A stretch of DNA of 64,000 bases, taken from assembly GCF_001431465.1 (NCBI RefSeq), contig NZ_LDJJ01000013.1, positions 47,158 to 111,157 on the forward strand, given 5' to 3'. The notes beneath the pieces were generated by a model. The model saw only the letters and a program-made list of their open reading frames with translations, did no database searches and was not told the origin of the DNA. The DNA is from Stenotrophomonas terrae (GTDB taxonomy: Bacteria; Pseudomonadota; Gammaproteobacteria; Xanthomonadales; Xanthomonadaceae). A program made the position numbers and the translations under genes. Of this stretch, positions 20,378 to 29,357 are shown one piece after another; positions within the stretch are counted from its first letter, which is position 1, and each line of letters starts with the position of its first letter.

Positions 20378-20569
20378 ATGAACGCACAGCTGCGCAGGTT
20401 TTTCCGGGAAGAAGACGGTGTCACCGCACTTGAGTACGGGTTGCTGGCCGCAGTCGTGGCCGGCTTGATCATTTTCTTCGCACAAGATGGCCTGAAGACA
20501 ATCTTCAAAGCTGTACTGGATAAGCTCACCGCCCTGGTCGGCGCCGGCGGCGGCACATCGACCGGCTGA
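20378..20569 (+). CDS. flp: Flp-type type IVb pilin
   Basis: A 63-residue pilin that polymerises into the Tad/Flp pilus. The prepilin motif EEDG-VTALEYGLLAA gives a short basic leader cut after Gly14, with Glu5 and Tyr6 of the mature pilin present as required for Flp pilins. A hydrophobic helix follows (LLAAVVAGLIIFF), with a small C-terminal part ending in Gly/Thr. The ATG at 20378 is preceded by GGGAG. It is the first gene of the Tad locus and the only Flp gene seen. Confidence 0.97.
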   Translation: MNAQLRRFFREEDGVTALEYGLLAAVVAGLIIFFAQDGLKTIFKAVLDKLTALVGAGGGTSTG

Positions 20570-20584
20570 GCCCAGGCCGCTGCC

Positions 20585-21118
20585 ATGACCGCCGTCCATC
20601 TGACAGCGCTGCTGCTCGGTGCGCAGGTCGCCATCAGCGACCTGTTCGCCAGGCGCGTCTCCAACCGGGTGCTGCTGGCTGTGATGGCCTGCGTGCTGGC
20701 AATGCAGCTGCTGCAGCTCGGCGGCTCGCCATCGCTGGGCAACTGCCTGCTCGGCGGCGTAGTGGGGCTGGCTGCACTGCTGCCGTTCTATGCCATCGGT
20801 TGGATGGGCGCAGGCGATGTGAAGTTGTTTTCGGTCATCGGCTTCCTGCTGGGCGGCAGTGCTCTGCTGCCGATCTGGGTGATTGCCAGCCTGGCCGCCG
20901 GTGCGCACGCGCTGATCGTCATCGCCTGGGCACCAGCGACGCGCTGCGCCCCACTGCCACTACAGCGGATGGTGCAGTCGCTGCAGGGCTCAAGCCGGTT
21001 GATGGATTGGCAGATGGATCTGCGCTCGGCGCGGCGCGGGCGGCGCGGCATCCCGTATGCGGCATACATGGGTTTGGCGATGATCGGCACCGTCGTGCAG
21101 GGGGCAGCGAATGTCTAG
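20585..21118 (+). CDS. cpaA: Tad prepilin peptidase (TadV/CpaA)
   Basis: A 177-residue aspartic membrane protease that removes the leader from Flp prepilin and pseudopilins. The two catalytic aspartates lie in AISDLFARRVSN (about Asp19) and GWMGAGDVKLFSVIG (the GxGD motif). It has several membrane helices and lacks the N-terminal methylase domain of larger PilD enzymes, as is usual for TadV. It follows flp by 15 bp and its last bases overlap the tadE start by 8. Confidence 0.96.
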   Translation: MTAVHLTALLLGAQVAISDLFARRVSNRVLLAVMACVLAMQLLQLGGSPSLGNCLLGGVVGLAALLPFYAIGWMGAGDVKLFSVIGFLLGGSALLPIWVIASLAAGAHALIVIAWAPATRCAPLPLQRMVQSLQGSSRLMDWQMDLRSARRGRRGIPYAAYMGLAMIGTVVQGAANV

Positions 21119-21593
21119 GCAGGCACATCCAGGCAGGCGGCGCGCACGTGGTGTGGTCACCATCGAGTTCGCACTGATGATGTTGTTCGGCGTGCTACCG
21201 CTGCTGTTGATCACCTTCACCGGGGTGATGATTTTCGCCGCCCAGCAATCCCTGGCCCTGGCCGCCGGTGAAGGCGCACGCGCATCCTTGCGCTATGGCA
21301 GCACCGCCGAGCGGCGCAGCAATGCCTGTCAGGCCGCCGCACGCTCCATGCAATGGCTGTTGAACTACTCCAATACCGCCGCTGGCTGCAGCAGCGCCAA
21401 CGCCGCACCGATTGCCGTCTCTCAACCTTATGCCTGCGCTGCCGATAGCTCGGTCAAGTGCATCAAAGTGACCACGTATTACAACCATGACGCCCACCCT
21501 TTCATGCCGGGTACCGGCGCGTTGATGGGCTGGAGCATGGGCAAATCACTGAGCAGTACCGCTGTTGTTCAACTGGATCTGGGCGACCGCTGA
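21111..21593 (+). CDS. tadE: TadE-like pseudopilin
   Basis: A 160-residue minor pilin-like protein. The N-terminus RRRARGVVTIEFALMMLFGV carries the TadE prepilin-type motif (RG-VVTIEFAL) and the membrane helix. The periplasmic part contains AAQQSLALAAGEGARASLRY and four cysteines, for example in AAGCSSAN and YACAADSSVKC, that could form disulfides. It overlaps the peptidase gene by 8 bp, implying coupled translation. No separate tadF is visible. Confidence 0.93.
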   Translation: MSRQAHPGRRRARGVVTIEFALMMLFGVLPLLLITFTGVMIFAAQQSLALAAGEGARASLRYGSTAERRSNACQAAARSMQWLLNYSNTAAGCSSANAAPIAVSQPYACAADSSVKCIKVTTYYNHDAHPFMPGTGALMGWSMGKSLSSTAVVQLDLGDR

Positions 21594-21623
21594 CCAGGGA
21601 CTCCAAGGGGAAGGAGCTTCACG

Positions 21624-22682
21624 ATGCCAAAGGCAATACGCATAGCTGCAATCCTGCTGCTGGTACTGGCGGCGCTGTTGATGGTGCTGGCCTTTGGACT
21701 GGGCCGCAGGGCCACGCCCGCGCCGGAAGATATGGCCAACAAGCCGGCATCGACCGGCGTGCCCAAGCGCATGCTTGTGGTGGCCAACAAGGATCTGCCA
21801 GCCGGCCACCCCATCAGCGCAGCCGACCTGTCCATCGCTGAAATGGCGCTGCCGCCCGCCAACGGCTATACCGCCATCGCCGATGTGGACGGGCGCACGC
21901 CGGCAATGAACATCGCCGCCGGTGCGATGATCAGTGCCGAACAGCTGTTGCAGGGCATCGCCGTCGGCATCAAACCCGGCGAACGCGCGGTCGCCGTGCC
22001 GGTCGACGAGCTTGCCGGGGTCAGCAACCGGGTCAGCCCTGGCGACTATGTCGATGTCTTCATGAGCCTGCAGAGCCCCGCCGCAAGTGGCAGTGGCCAG
22101 GCCAATCCGCAGGCGCGGCTTCTGCTCTCGCGCCTGCAGGTACTGGGCTACGGCAACGCCGACGTCGGCCAGGCACGCCCTGCCAGCGGCGAGCAGGACA
22201 ACGCCGTCGGCGCCACCGCACCGGAACCGGGCAGCCGGGCCGAAACCATCGCCTCCCGCGACAACCGCGGCTCCACCTCGTCGAATGGCGATGCCGCGCA
22301 GGCACGCAGCGCAATCCTGGCGGTGCCGGTGCAGGATGCCGGGCGGCTGCTGCTGGCCGCACACAGCGGCAAGCTGTTCCTGGCCCTGCGCAACCCCGGC
22401 GACACTGGACTTGCCGACGAGGCGATCTTCGCCACACCGGCGCCGGTACTGGCCGTGCGCAGCAATCTGGAAGGCGCTGCCGAAGCCGCCGCGCGCCCGG
22501 AAAACCGCGCCTACGCCGGCATTGATCTGAATGCGCTGGCCGGCGACAACACCACCCGCGCGCCGGCCGCTGCCGCCAACGGCGCCGAGCCACAGCGGCG
22601 TCGCGCCGCACGTCCGGCATCGCGCCAGGGTATCGAAATCATCCGCGGTACAACCCCATCCAACCGTCTGTCTTCGCCATGA
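21624..22682 (+). CDS. cpaB: Tad pilus assembly protein CpaB/RcpC
   Basis: A 352-residue periplasmic protein with one N-terminal membrane helix (IAAILLLVLAALLMVLAFGL) and a SAF/RcpC domain (LVVANKDLPAGHPISAADLS, then KPGERAVAVPVDELAGVSNRVSPGDYVDV, typical of CpaB). It is thought to help secretin assembly or gate pilus passage. The C-terminal 60 residues are alanine- and arginine-rich (GAEPQRRRAARPASRQG) and look disordered. A strong ribosome site (GGAAGGAG) stands before the ATG. Its stop overlaps the secretin start by 4 bases. Confidence 0.95.
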   Translation: MPKAIRIAAILLLVLAALLMVLAFGLGRRATPAPEDMANKPASTGVPKRMLVVANKDLPAGHPISAADLSIAEMALPPANGYTAIADVDGRTPAMNIAAGAMISAEQLLQGIAVGIKPGERAVAVPVDELAGVSNRVSPGDYVDVFMSLQSPAASGSGQANPQARLLLSRLQVLGYGNADVGQARPASGEQDNAVGATAPEPGSRAETIASRDNRGSTSSNGDAAQARSAILAVPVQDAGRLLLAAHSGKLFLALRNPGDTGLADEAIFATPAPVLAVRSNLEGAAEAAARPENRAYAGIDLNALAGDNTTRAPAAAANGAEPQRRRAARPASRQGIEIIRGTTPSNRLSSP

Positions 22683-24016
22683 CCGGGGGCTCTCTCTTGC
22701 ACCAGCGTTCTTCCATCACCGCATCCGTATTGCTCGGCTTGACGCTGCTGGGCCTGGGTGGCTTTGCGCCACCGCTCACGCCCGCTGCACAGGCACAGAG
22801 CCTGGCCAATACCGTTGTGCTTGAACTCAATGAGCAGCGCCCATGGAATCTGCCGGCCGGGGTGGAACGCATCGCCATCGCCGATCCCTCCATCGCCGAC
22901 ATCACCCGCATCGGCCGCAACAGCGAAGCACTGCTGGTCGGCAAATCCGCCGGCAGCACCACGTTGTTGCTGTGGCTGCAGAAACAGGCGGCACCGTCAC
23001 GCATCCGCGTTGAAGTGCGCAACGCCGTGCAAGGCGGTTTGCTGGATGGCAGCGGTAGCCAGCTCACCGTGCAAGGTGGCCAGGCGCTGTTGTCAGGCAG
23101 CGCGGCCTCGCTGCTGGAGCATGAGGCCAGCCGCAAGGCGGCTGCCTCGGCCATTGGCGACAAGGGCGTGATCAGCGATGCGGCCACCATTGCCAACGGC
23201 GGCGTGGTGCAGGTCGAGGTCAAGGTGGTCGAGTTCAACCGCAGCGTGCTGCGCCAGGTCGGCATCAGCTTCAAGAACATCAACGGCGGCTTCAGCTACG
23301 GCATCACCTCGCCCAGTGGCAGCAGCGACAGTGGCGGCGCGTTGTCGTCGGCATTCAAGCTGGTGGCAAGCTCGCTGCCCGGTGCCTGGAGCGCCAACAT
23401 CGACCTGCTGCAGGCCAATGGCATGGCCCGCGTATTGGCCGAGCCCACCCTGGTGGCGCTGTCCGGGCAAAGCGCCAGCTTCCTGGCCGGTGGCGAGCTG
23501 CCCATCCTCGAGCCGCAAGGCCTTGGCACCACCACGGTCAGCTTCAAACCCTTCGGCATCGGCCTGACGGTCACCCCCACCGTGCTGTCAGCCGACCGCA
23601 TCGCCCTGAAGGTGGCCCCCGAAGCCAGCGATCTGGACTACAGCCGCGGCATCACCCTGGATGGCACCCAGATCCCGGCCATCTCCACCCGTCGCGCCGA
23701 CACCACCGTTGAGCTCGGCGATGGCGAGAGTTTCGTCATCGGCGGGCTGGTCAGCAGCCAGCTGTCCTCCAACGTCAACAAGATCCCTTTGCTGGGTGAC
23801 ATCCCGATACTCGGCTCGTTTTTCCGGAACCTCAGTTACAAGCGCGAGGACAAGGAACTGGTCATCGTGGTGACGCCACGTTTGGTCAAACCTTTGGCGC
23901 GCGGTACCGAGATCCCCCTGCCCGGCCAACGCGAAGCGCAACCCAAACTGCCGGTTTGGGGTGCATGGCTGCTACACCCGGCCAGTCCCGATCAACTCCC
24001 CGGCTTTTCTCGCTGA
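22679..24016 (+). CDS. cpaC: Tad outer-membrane secretin CpaC/RcpA
   Basis: A 445-residue secretin forming the outer-membrane pore for the Flp pilus. A signal peptide (to about AAQAQS, residue 40) is followed by a pilus N-terminal domain (LNEQRPWNLPAGVERIAIAD, IGRNSEALLVGKSAGSTTLL), a BON-like region and the secretin core (VEVKVVEFNRSVLRQVGISF, ARVLAEPTLVALSGQSASFL, GGELPI, SFVIGGLVSSQLSSNVNKIP, LLGDIPILGSFFRN). The C-terminus is VIVVTPRLVKPLARG with a short tail. The ATG overlaps the cpaB stop. Confidence 0.97.
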   Translation: MTGGSLLHQRSSITASVLLGLTLLGLGGFAPPLTPAAQAQSLANTVVLELNEQRPWNLPAGVERIAIADPSIADITRIGRNSEALLVGKSAGSTTLLLWLQKQAAPSRIRVEVRNAVQGGLLDGSGSQLTVQGGQALLSGSAASLLEHEASRKAAASAIGDKGVISDAATIANGGVVQVEVKVVEFNRSVLRQVGISFKNINGGFSYGITSPSGSSDSGGALSSAFKLVASSLPGAWSANIDLLQANGMARVLAEPTLVALSGQSASFLAGGELPILEPQGLGTTTVSFKPFGIGLTVTPTVLSADRIALKVAPEASDLDYSRGITLDGTQIPAISTRRADTTVELGDGESFVIGGLVSSQLSSNVNKIPLLGDIPILGSFFRNLSYKREDKELVIVVTPRLVKPLARGTEIPLPGQREAQPKLPVWGAWLLHPASPDQLPGFSR

Positions 24017-24025
24017 AGCGCTGCC

Positions 24026-25294
24026 ATGCCCCCGGTGATGCCCTTGCCCCAGACCCAAAGCCATCCCGAACTGAACCTGCTGCTGTACGCGCCGGATAAC
24101 CGCCATATGGCGCGTCTTGGCGCGGCACTGGCCGGGCACGCCAACCTGCGCTGGGTAGACAGCCGCGAAATCCATCCACGGCAATTGCTGGAGGGCGCCA
24201 ACGGCCCGGCATTCGTGCTGCTCGATTACTGCGGTGGCAATGCCGCCTACTCCACCGATGTCGCCCGCCAGCTGCATGCCCTGCCGGGCTGCCCGGCACT
24301 GATCGGCCTGGGCACCACCGGCCCGGAACAGGCGGCCCATCTATTGGCAGCCATGCGCGCCGGCGTCTGTGACTTCATCGATGTCGACAACAGCTCAGCG
24401 CAGATGCTGGAAGTGTTTGAACGGGTGGCTGCGGTTCCCGCCCCGGCGCGTGCCGCCGCGGTACCCGAAGTCCGCGCCGATGGCCGCCTGATCGTATTGC
24501 TCGGCGTCCGCCCCGGCGTCGGCACCAGCACCTTGGCTACCCATCTGGGGGTAAGCCTGGCCGAGCAGAACCCAACCTCCCCCGACGTCGCCGGCCTGCA
24601 GGGCTGGCTGCTGCTGATCGACCTGGGCCAACCTTCCGCCGATGCCGCGCTATACCTGGGCATGGAAAGCCACTTCGGCTATGAAGAAGCGCTGCGCAAT
24701 GTCGAACGCATGGACCGCACCTTTGCCGGCACCGCCTTTGCCCATCACCCCAGCGGCCTGGCATTGCTGGGCATCAGCAGCGGTACCTTGTTGAAGAAAC
24801 ATGAGCCGATCGCCCTGCTCGACCGCCTGCGCAGCGTGTTTCCGTTGAGCCTGTGCGATGTCGGCGGGCTGCCCCTGCAGCTGCTACCCATCACCCTGCT
24901 CAAGAGCGCATCGGAAGTGTGGCTGGTGACCGACCAGGCGATAGGCTCGCTGGTGTCGCTGGACCAGACCATGCGCGAGCTCGAAAGCCGTGGCCTGCGC
25001 GATGAGCGCCTGCAACTGATCGTCAACCGCTTCGACCCCAATGGCGGCCTGGCCGATACGCAGATTGCCCAACGCTTCAACCTGCCGCTGCTTGCGACCC
25101 TCCCCGACCGCGCGCGGGTGCTGCGTTCCAACGCCGGCCTCGGCCGCCTGCTCACCGACGCGGCACCGCGTGATGCGTATCTGAAAGCACTGTTGCCCTT
25201 GCAGCAGCGGCTGGACCGCCGTCGCGCCGCTGCACCTTCGTCCAACGCACCGGCCTCACCGCTGGCACGTCTCGCCACCTTGCTGGGTAGATAA
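24026..25294 (+). CDS. cpaE: Tad pilus localisation ATPase-like protein CpaE/TadZ
   Basis: A 422-residue protein with a receiver-like N-terminal domain (about 1-140) and a ParA/MinD-like domain. The P-loop reads RPGVGTSTLATHLGV, a degenerate form of the deviant Walker A (KGGVGKT): the signature lysine and the usual P-loop lysine are both missing. LLLIDLGQPSADAALYLGM replaces Walker B. TadZ proteins bring the Tad machine to the cell pole, and atypical P-loops are known among them. It lies 9 bp after the secretin gene and 2 bp before cpaF. Confidence 0.93.
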   Translation: MPPVMPLPQTQSHPELNLLLYAPDNRHMARLGAALAGHANLRWVDSREIHPRQLLEGANGPAFVLLDYCGGNAAYSTDVARQLHALPGCPALIGLGTTGPEQAAHLLAAMRAGVCDFIDVDNSSAQMLEVFERVAAVPAPARAAAVPEVRADGRLIVLLGVRPGVGTSTLATHLGVSLAEQNPTSPDVAGLQGWLLLIDLGQPSADAALYLGMESHFGYEEALRNVERMDRTFAGTAFAHHPSGLALLGISSGTLLKKHEPIALLDRLRSVFPLSLCDVGGLPLQLLPITLLKSASEVWLVTDQAIGSLVSLDQTMRELESRGLRDERLQLIVNRFDPNGGLADTQIAQRFNLPLLATLPDRARVLRSNAGLGRLLTDAAPRDAYLKALLPLQQRLDRRRAAAPSSNAPASPLARLATLLGR

Positions 25295-25296
25295 CC

Positions 25297-26652
25297 ATGG
25301 AAGACAAAGTCACTCCCTTGTCCCCGCGTCTTGCCGTGGCAGCCCTGTCTCCCGAACCGGCACCCTGTGTTCCGTTCGAACAGACCGAGCAGTTCCAGAG
25401 CGTGCTCTCCGCCGCCCACGAATACCTGCTCAACCATGTCGAAGACCAGCGCGTGGACATCGATTCCTGGTCGCCGGAAACCATCGGCAAATACGTGCAA
25501 TCGCAGACCGCGGCCTTCGTCAAGGAATGGAAGATCCCGGTCAATGCGCAGGAAATGGAAGCCGTCGCCAGCGCGCTGCAGAAGGAACTCACCGGCTTCG
25601 GCCCGCTGGATGACCTGCTGCGCGATCCGGAGATCGAAGACATCCTGATCAACGGCTACAAGGATGTGCATGTCTCGGCCGGCGGCATGCTGCGCCGCTC
25701 TACCCAGCGCTTCAGCGACGACCGCCACCTGCTGCGCATCCTGCGCCGCATCATCGCCCCGCTCGGCCGGCGCCTGGACGACTCCAACCCGATGGTCGAT
25801 GCGCGCCTGCCCAATGGCGGCCGCCTCAACGCCATCATCTCGCCGCTGGCTGTCGACGGGCCGATGGTGTCGATCCGCAAGTTCCGCAAGGACCCGTTCA
25901 CTCCCGATGAACTGCTCGGCCGTGGCGCCTTCGACAAACCGATGTATGCGCTGCTCAACGCGATGGTGCGCGGGCGCTGCAACATCCTTATTTCCGGCGG
26001 CACCAGCTCGGGCAAGACCTCGCTGTTGAACGCGTTGGCTACCTTCATCCCGCACAACGAACGCGTCATCACCGTCGAGGACACCGCCGAGCTGGCGCTG
26101 AATCATCCGCATGTGGTGCGCCTTGAATCGCGCATGGGCGGCTTCGATGGCAGCGGCGCGGTCAGCATCCGCGACCTGGTCCGCAACAGCCTGCGCATGC
26201 GCCCTGACCGCATCGTGGTCGGCGAGGTACGCGGCGCGGAAGTACTGGAAATGCTGCAGGCGATGAATACCGGCCATGACGGCTCGATGGCCACCGTGCA
26301 TGCCAACAACGCGCGTGACTGCCTGTACCGGCTGGAGATGCTGGCCGGCTTTGCCGGCTTCCAGGGCAGCGAAGACAGCCTGCGCCGGCAGATTGCCAGC
26401 GCCATCGACTTCATCGTGCAGATCTCGCGACTGGGCAGTGGCCGCCGCGTCATCACCTCCATCACCGAGATCACCGGCGTCAGCGACAACGTCATCACCA
26501 GCCAGGAACTGTTCAAGCACGAGGTCTGGGTCGACCAGGAAAGCCGTGAGCGCGACCGCTGGGTCGGCCTGGGCTTCCACCCGCACTGCTACAAGCTCGA
26601 ACCGTTCCGGCAGGAGCTGCGCGAGGCCAACATGGGGAGCTTCCCCTCATGA
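25297..26652 (+). CDS. cpaF: Tad pilus assembly/retraction ATPase CpaF/TadA
   Basis: A 451-residue secretion-type ATPase of the VirB11/TadA family that powers pilus extension and retraction. It has the N-terminal region with FGPLDDLLRDPEIEDILING, the Walker A motif GGTSSGKTSLLNAL near residue 234, the Asp box (VEDTAEL), Walker B RIVVGEVRGAEVLEML and the His box TGHDGSMATVHANN. The chain is full length. Its stop overlaps the tadB start by 4 bases. No predicted membrane segment. Confidence 0.98.
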   Translation: MEDKVTPLSPRLAVAALSPEPAPCVPFEQTEQFQSVLSAAHEYLLNHVEDQRVDIDSWSPETIGKYVQSQTAAFVKEWKIPVNAQEMEAVASALQKELTGFGPLDDLLRDPEIEDILINGYKDVHVSAGGMLRRSTQRFSDDRHLLRILRRIIAPLGRRLDDSNPMVDARLPNGGRLNAIISPLAVDGPMVSIRKFRKDPFTPDELLGRGAFDKPMYALLNAMVRGRCNILISGGTSSGKTSLLNALATFIPHNERVITVEDTAELALNHPHVVRLESRMGGFDGSGAVSIRDLVRNSLRMRPDRIVVGEVRGAEVLEMLQAMNTGHDGSMATVHANNARDCLYRLEMLAGFAGFQGSEDSLRRQIASAIDFIVQISRLGSGRRVITSITEITGVSDNVITSQELFKHEVWVDQESRERDRWVGLGFHPHCYKLEPFRQELREANMGSFPS

Positions 26653-27563
26653 TGATGCCGCTGCTGCTCGGGAGCCTTGCCGTGCTGCTGGTAGCGGTAG
26701 CCATGGGCCTGTGGTGGGGGCTGGCCACCCGCGTGCAGCAACGCGCCGCTGCCAGCCATGCCGACACCCGGCTGTCACGCCCCGATCCGCTGCGCGCCGC
26801 CGAGGAAGCCCGCAACCAACGGCCGCCGAGCCAGCGCTGGGCCGAACTATTGCGTCGCGCAGGACTGAAGGACTCAGCGCGCACCCTGCTGCTGATCGCC
26901 CTGCCCGGCATCGCCGTCACCATCGGCGCCGGCCTGCGTCTTGGCAGCGCCTGGTTTGGCGCGTTCGTGCTGCTGCTCTATCTGCTGGGCGTGGCACTGT
27001 GGCTGTACCGCCGCATCGACAAGATCCAGCAGCGGCTTGTCGCGCAGATGCCGGATTTCCTCGAGAACATGGTGCGCATGGCCGGCATCGGCAACAGCTT
27101 GTCGATGGCCTTCCAGAGCGCCACCCAGAATGTCGATCCACCGCTGCGACCCATCCTCGACAACGCCTTGACCTATACCCGCGCCGGCATGGATCTGGAC
27201 CGTGCCCTGCAACACGCCGCACAGGCCTACCGGCTGCGGCCACTGGAAATGCTGGCGGTGATCCTGGGTACCAGCATCCGCATCGGCGGCCGCAGCGACC
27301 AGATCCTGCAACGCATGAGCGACTTCATGCGTGACCTGGAAGAAGTGCAGCGCGAGCTGCAGGCCACCACCTCCGAAACCCGCATGTCGGCCTGGGTACT
27401 GGCGTTGCTGCCGGTGGGTGCGGCCTTGTCGATGGCACTGATGAGCCCGGATTTCTTCCAGCCCATGTTCCACGACCCGCTGGGCAAGAAGATCCTGCTG
27501 ATCGCGGTGCTGCTGGAGCTATGCGGCGGTTTCCTGCTGTACCGGCTGGCGAAATCGCTATGA
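26649..27563 (+). CDS. tadB: Tad inner-membrane platform protein TadB
   Basis: A 304-residue protein of the GspF/TadB fold. One N-terminal helix (LLLGSLAVLLVAVAMGLWWG), a pair in the middle (LLLIALPGIAVTIGAGLRLG, AFVLLLYLLGVALWLYR) and one near the C-terminus (KILLIAVLLELCGGFLL) flank a cytosolic helical domain (LVAQMPDFLENMVRMAGIGN, SLSMAFQSA). It forms the inner-membrane base of the pilus with TadC. The start overlaps the end of cpaF (ATGA). Confidence 0.96.
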   Translation: MMMPLLLGSLAVLLVAVAMGLWWGLATRVQQRAAASHADTRLSRPDPLRAAEEARNQRPPSQRWAELLRRAGLKDSARTLLLIALPGIAVTIGAGLRLGSAWFGAFVLLLYLLGVALWLYRRIDKIQQRLVAQMPDFLENMVRMAGIGNSLSMAFQSATQNVDPPLRPILDNALTYTRAGMDLDRALQHAAQAYRLRPLEMLAVILGTSIRIGGRSDQILQRMSDFMRDLEEVQRELQATTSETRMSAWVLALLPVGAALSMALMSPDFFQPMFHDPLGKKILLIAVLLELCGGFLLYRLAKSL

Positions 27564-27597
27564 ACACACGCACGGTTTCTTCCGCCTGGAGCGCAGC

Positions 27598-28530
27598 ATG
27601 AACCTGCTGTACACCCTCGCCATGTTGCTGGTCGTGCTCGCCCTGGTGCTGGCCGCCGGCGGCCTGCTGTATCGCGGGCGGCGCAGCCAGCAAGCTGGCG
27701 CAGCGCTGCAGAGCGCGCTGGACAGCGCCCAGCATCTTGAACAGGACAAGGCACCCAAGGCGGTGTGGTGGCGCCGTCGGCTCGCCGACCTGGCTGCCAT
27801 CGGCCAGCACTTCGATGGTAGCCGCGTGCAGAAAGCGCTGCTGGCGCCGGAAGACAGGCTACTGCTGGAACAGGTTGGCTGGAGCCAGCAAAGCGGCACC
27901 GCCGCGTTCCTGGCCACGCGCCTGCTGCTTGCCCTGCTGCTGCCCCTACTGGCGGTAATGCTGATGCGCCCGCACGGCAGCGACACCCTGATCATCGTAC
28001 TGGTCGGCTTCGCCCTGGGCATCCTGCTGCCCAAACTGCTGCTGCGCAGCTGGGCGGCGCGGCTGCGCCGGAAAGTGGATGAAGAACTGCCGCTGCTGAT
28101 CGACCTGCTGCGCCTGCTGCAGGGCGTGGGTTTCAGCATCGACCAGAGCCTGCAGATGGTCGGCGAAAAATTGCATATCGCCATCCCGGTGCTGGGCAAG
28201 GAGCTGCAGCTGGCCAATGCCGGCTACAGCCGGGGCCGCAGCCGCGCACAGTCGCTGCGGCGGCTGTCCGAGTCGTTCGACAACGATGACCTGCGCAGCC
28301 TGATGCAGATGGTGCTGCAGGTGCACCAGCACGGTGGCGCGGTACAGGAGCCGCTCAAGCAATTTGGCATGCGCCTGCGCGAACAGCGGCGCATGAAGAT
28401 GAAAGAGAAGGTCGGCAAGCTCTCGGTGAAGATGACCGTGGTGATGATGATCACCTTGCTGCCGGCCTTGATGCTGGTACTGGCCGGGCCGGCGATCATT
28501 TCGCTGGCCGCCGCGATCAAGGGAATGTAA
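27598..28530 (+). CDS. tadC: Tad inner-membrane platform protein TadC
   Basis: A 310-residue partner of TadB with the same fold. It has an N-terminal helix (LYTLAMLLVVLALVLAAGGL), two mid helices (LLLALLLPLLAVMLM, TLIIVLVGFALGILLP), the T2SSF-type cytosolic domain (LRRKVDEELPLLIDLLRLLQ, VGFSIDQSLQMVG) and a last helix (MTVVMMITLLPALMLVLAGP). The start has TGGAG upstream. The stop overlaps the tadD start by one base. Confidence 0.96.
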   Translation: MNLLYTLAMLLVVLALVLAAGGLLYRGRRSQQAGAALQSALDSAQHLEQDKAPKAVWWRRRLADLAAIGQHFDGSRVQKALLAPEDRLLLEQVGWSQQSGTAAFLATRLLLALLLPLLAVMLMRPHGSDTLIIVLVGFALGILLPKLLLRSWAARLRRKVDEELPLLIDLLRLLQGVGFSIDQSLQMVGEKLHIAIPVLGKELQLANAGYSRGRSRAQSLRRLSESFDNDDLRSLMQMVLQVHQHGGAVQEPLKQFGMRLREQRRMKMKEKVGKLSVKMTVVMMITLLPALMLVLAGPAIISLAAAIKGM

Positions 28531-29357
28531 TGAACACGAAGACCGCGCTGTTGAGCGTGATGATCGCCGCCTTGCTGGCCGGCTGTGCCGGCAACCGCAA
28601 TGCTTACCGGCAACCGCAAGTTGAGCCTTCGCTGGTGGAAGCCGCGCAGGATGATCGCGGCATGTACCTTGGCCTGCTCAAGCAGATGCAGGCACAAGGC
28701 GCGCACTACGCCTCGCTGGCGCATATCGACGCATTCCGGCAGCGCTTCGGCGACAGCCCGGAGCTGCGCATCCTGCAGGCCAATGCCCTGCGCGAAACCA
28801 GCGACAGCAGTGCCGCCAGCACGATCTACCGCGGCCTGACCAAGGGCCCGCAGGCGGCACCGGCCTGGCACGGCCTGGGACTGGTCGCAGCCGCCAGCGG
28901 CGACCTCGATGGCGCACGGCTGGCCCTGGACAATGCGGTACGCGCCGACCCGCTCAATGTCGCCTATCTGGGCGACCTGGGTTTTGCCTTGTTGCAGGCT
29001 GGGCAGATAGATCAGGCACGTGCGCCGCTGGCCAAGGCCGCCGAACTCGGCCCGGACAATATCCGCGCCATTTCCAATCTTGCCTTGTGGGCATTGCTGT
29101 CCGGGCAACCGGCAACGGCGGAAAGCATGATCCAGCGCGCCAACCTGCCGCCGCCCACCCGCGCGGAAATCTACCGGCTGTCGCAGACCCTGCGGCAAGC
29201 CGTGGCGGCGTCCAACGCGGCGCCGGCGCCGCTGGCCAACAGCACCACCCTGGCCGCACAGCAACGCACGGATGCCGCCTCCGCCTCACGCCCTCCCGGT
29301 TCGATGCTGGACCGTTTCAGTCCTTCCTCGTCCACCGCGCAGGAGGCAACACCATGA
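28530..29357 (+). CDS. tadD: Tad pilus lipoprotein TadD with TPR repeats
   Basis: A 275-residue lipoprotein. The signal MNTKTALLSVMIAALLAGCA has lipobox LAGC, with Cys19 as first mature residue. Tetratricopeptide repeats cover about residues 80-215, for example GPQAAPAWHGLGLVAAASGD, DPLNVAYLGDLGFALLQAGQ and IRAISNLALWALLSGQPATA. TadD is thought to act as a pilotin or assembly factor for the secretin. The C-terminal 60 residues are Ser/Ala/Pro-rich and probably disordered. The stop overlaps the next start by 4 bases. Confidence 0.94.
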   Translation: MNTKTALLSVMIAALLAGCAGNRNAYRQPQVEPSLVEAAQDDRGMYLGLLKQMQAQGAHYASLAHIDAFRQRFGDSPELRILQANALRETSDSSAASTIYRGLTKGPQAAPAWHGLGLVAAASGDLDGARLALDNAVRADPLNVAYLGDLGFALLQAGQIDQARAPLAKAAELGPDNIRAISNLALWALLSGQPATAESMIQRANLPPPTRAEIYRLSQTLRQAVAASNAAPAPLANSTTLAAQQRTDAASASRPPGSMLDRFSPSSSTAQEATP

